Shown here: piece after piece, positions 6,587-7,112 of the stretch
Position numbering within the stretch: position 1 is the first letter of the stretch
How the letters are laid out: each line of letters starts with the position of its first letter
NCBI GenBank assembly: GCA_023388335.1
Contig: JAEWGL010000186.1
Coordinates: 1-7,112, forward strand
Length of the DNA: 7,112 nucleotides
From: Pseudomonadota bacterium
Lineage (GTDB): Bacteria; Pseudomonadota; Gammaproteobacteria; Pseudomonadales; Pseudomonadaceae
Direction of reading: 5' to 3'
Position numbers and translations under genes: made by a program
Notes under the pieces: generated by a model
What the model saw: the letters and a program-made list of their open reading frames with translations, nothing else
Database searches by the model: none
Told to the model about the DNA's origin: nothing

Positions 6587-7112
6587 ATGGCTGGCAAGCA
6601 ACAGCGTGGTGCCGCGCTGCTGATGGTAATGGTGGTCCTGGCGATGCTCGCCGCCGGGTTGACGTGGCTGGTGCAGGACGGTCGGCGACAGGTCGACAGC
6701 ATGCGCCTGCTGCAGCAACGGGTGCAGGTACGGGCCATGGAGCAGGCGGGGTTGGCCTTTGCCGAGCAGGCCTTGCGGGACCCGGCCTGGCGCGTTAGCC
6801 CGCTGTTCTGGCAAGCCCTGCGCGGCCAGCCGCTGACCTACGACTTTGGCGCCGGCGCCGCGCAGCTGCGGGTGCGCGACTTGCACACCTGCTTCAACGT
6901 CAATGCGCTGCTGGGCGAGGACGGCGAACTGGCCGAGCGGCAACTGCGCTACCTGCTCGGCGACGACATGGCCGCCGAGCGCCTGACCGACGCCCTGGCT
7001 GATTGGCTGGACAACGACCACCAGGCGCGCCTGCACGGCGCGGAAAACGACCAATACCTGCGCCAGGTGCCACCGCGCTTGGCCGCCAACCAGACAATGC
7101 TCGACTCCAGCG
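6587..7112 (+). CDS. gspK: Type II secretion minor pseudopilin GspK/XcpX, N-terminal part (cut by the window edge)
   Basis: GspK caps the tip of the T2SS pseudopilus together with GspI and GspJ, in the periplasm. The 175 complete codons present begin MAGKQQRG followed by ALLMVMVVLAMLAAGL: a short basic leader, a prepilin-peptidase site after Gly8 and a hydrophobic helix. Residue +5 of the mature protein is Met13 instead of the Glu seen in major pseudopilins, which is a hallmark of GspK. Further on, DLHTCFNVNALL (98-109) and DWLDND (139-144) with GAENDQY (151-157) match the family pattern, including acidic residues likely to bind calcium. No stop codon occurs before the edge; the family is usually about 300 residues or more, so roughly the C-terminal half is missing. 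The ATG at 6587 has GAGGT (6575-6579) 7 bases upstream. It is divergent from tatABC and seems to be first in its unit. Confidence 0.9.
   Translation, partial: MAGKQQRGAALLMVMVVLAMLAAGLTWLVQDGRRQVDSMRLLQQRVQVRAMEQAGLAFAEQALRDPAWRVSPLFWQALRGQPLTYDFGAGAAQLRVRDLHTCFNVNALLGEDGELAERQLRYLLGDDMAAERLTDALADWLDNDHQARLHGAENDQYLRQVPPRLAANQTMLDSS

Noticed and set aside
6446..7054. Upstream extension of the tatA frame over 200 codons
   Set aside because: The extension is antisense to gspK, has no Tat-like sequence, and the internal ATG at 6443-6445 has its own ribosome site and a canonical TatA start.
1..7112. CRISPR arrays, tRNA or rRNA genes, insertion sequences, phage genes, toxin-antitoxin pairs
   Set aside because: No spaced direct repeats, RNA-gene sequences, transposase motifs or small gene pairs of these kinds were seen. 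Apart from the repeats described, the window is filled by recognisable genes.

Overview
The window looks like chromosome from a Pseudomonas, most likely of the P. putida group. The evidence is high GC with codons ending mostly in G or C, the order mltF / purL / small NIF3-like gene, a repeat pair built on the core GCGGGCAAGCCCGC familiar from P. putida-type REP elements, and a tatABC set beside a type II secretion gene. The species call is an inference; no 16S rRNA or other marker gene is present.

Layout. Bases 1-594 hold the 5' two-fifths or so of mltF (minus strand), a periplasmic lytic transglycosylase with a lipoprotein signal. Bases 595-893 are a divergent intergenic region with a large hairpin made of phased 7-base units and a candidate purL promoter. 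Bases 894-4793 are purL, a full-length single-chain FGAM synthase with all key residues visible. Two bases after its stop, a GTG start opens a 103-residue stand-alone YqfO/NIF3-insert-like (CutA-like) protein (4796-5107), probably translationally coupled to purL. An inverted pair of REP sequences (5123-5178) separates it from the convergent tat operon.

The tatA-tatB-tatC operon runs leftward from 6445 to 5191, with 1-base stop/start overlaps at both junctions. Divergent from it, starting at 6587 and running off the right edge, is a gspK/xcpX-type minor pseudopilin gene of a type II secretion system, apparently first in its transcription unit.

How they work together. The left half is housekeeping: murein turnover and the fourth step of purine synthesis. 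The right half is protein export. Tat carries folded proteins across the inner membrane and T2SS carries folded periplasmic proteins across the outer membrane, so side-by-side placement suggests a dedicated two-step route for folded or cofactor-containing exoproteins. The Tat set appears to be an accessory one, with a short TatB and an E-to-D change at a conserved TatC signal-peptide-contact position. I see no wholly new system. The points most worth following are the Tat/T2SS pairing, the TatC substitution, the heptamer hairpin and the unusual start region of mltF.
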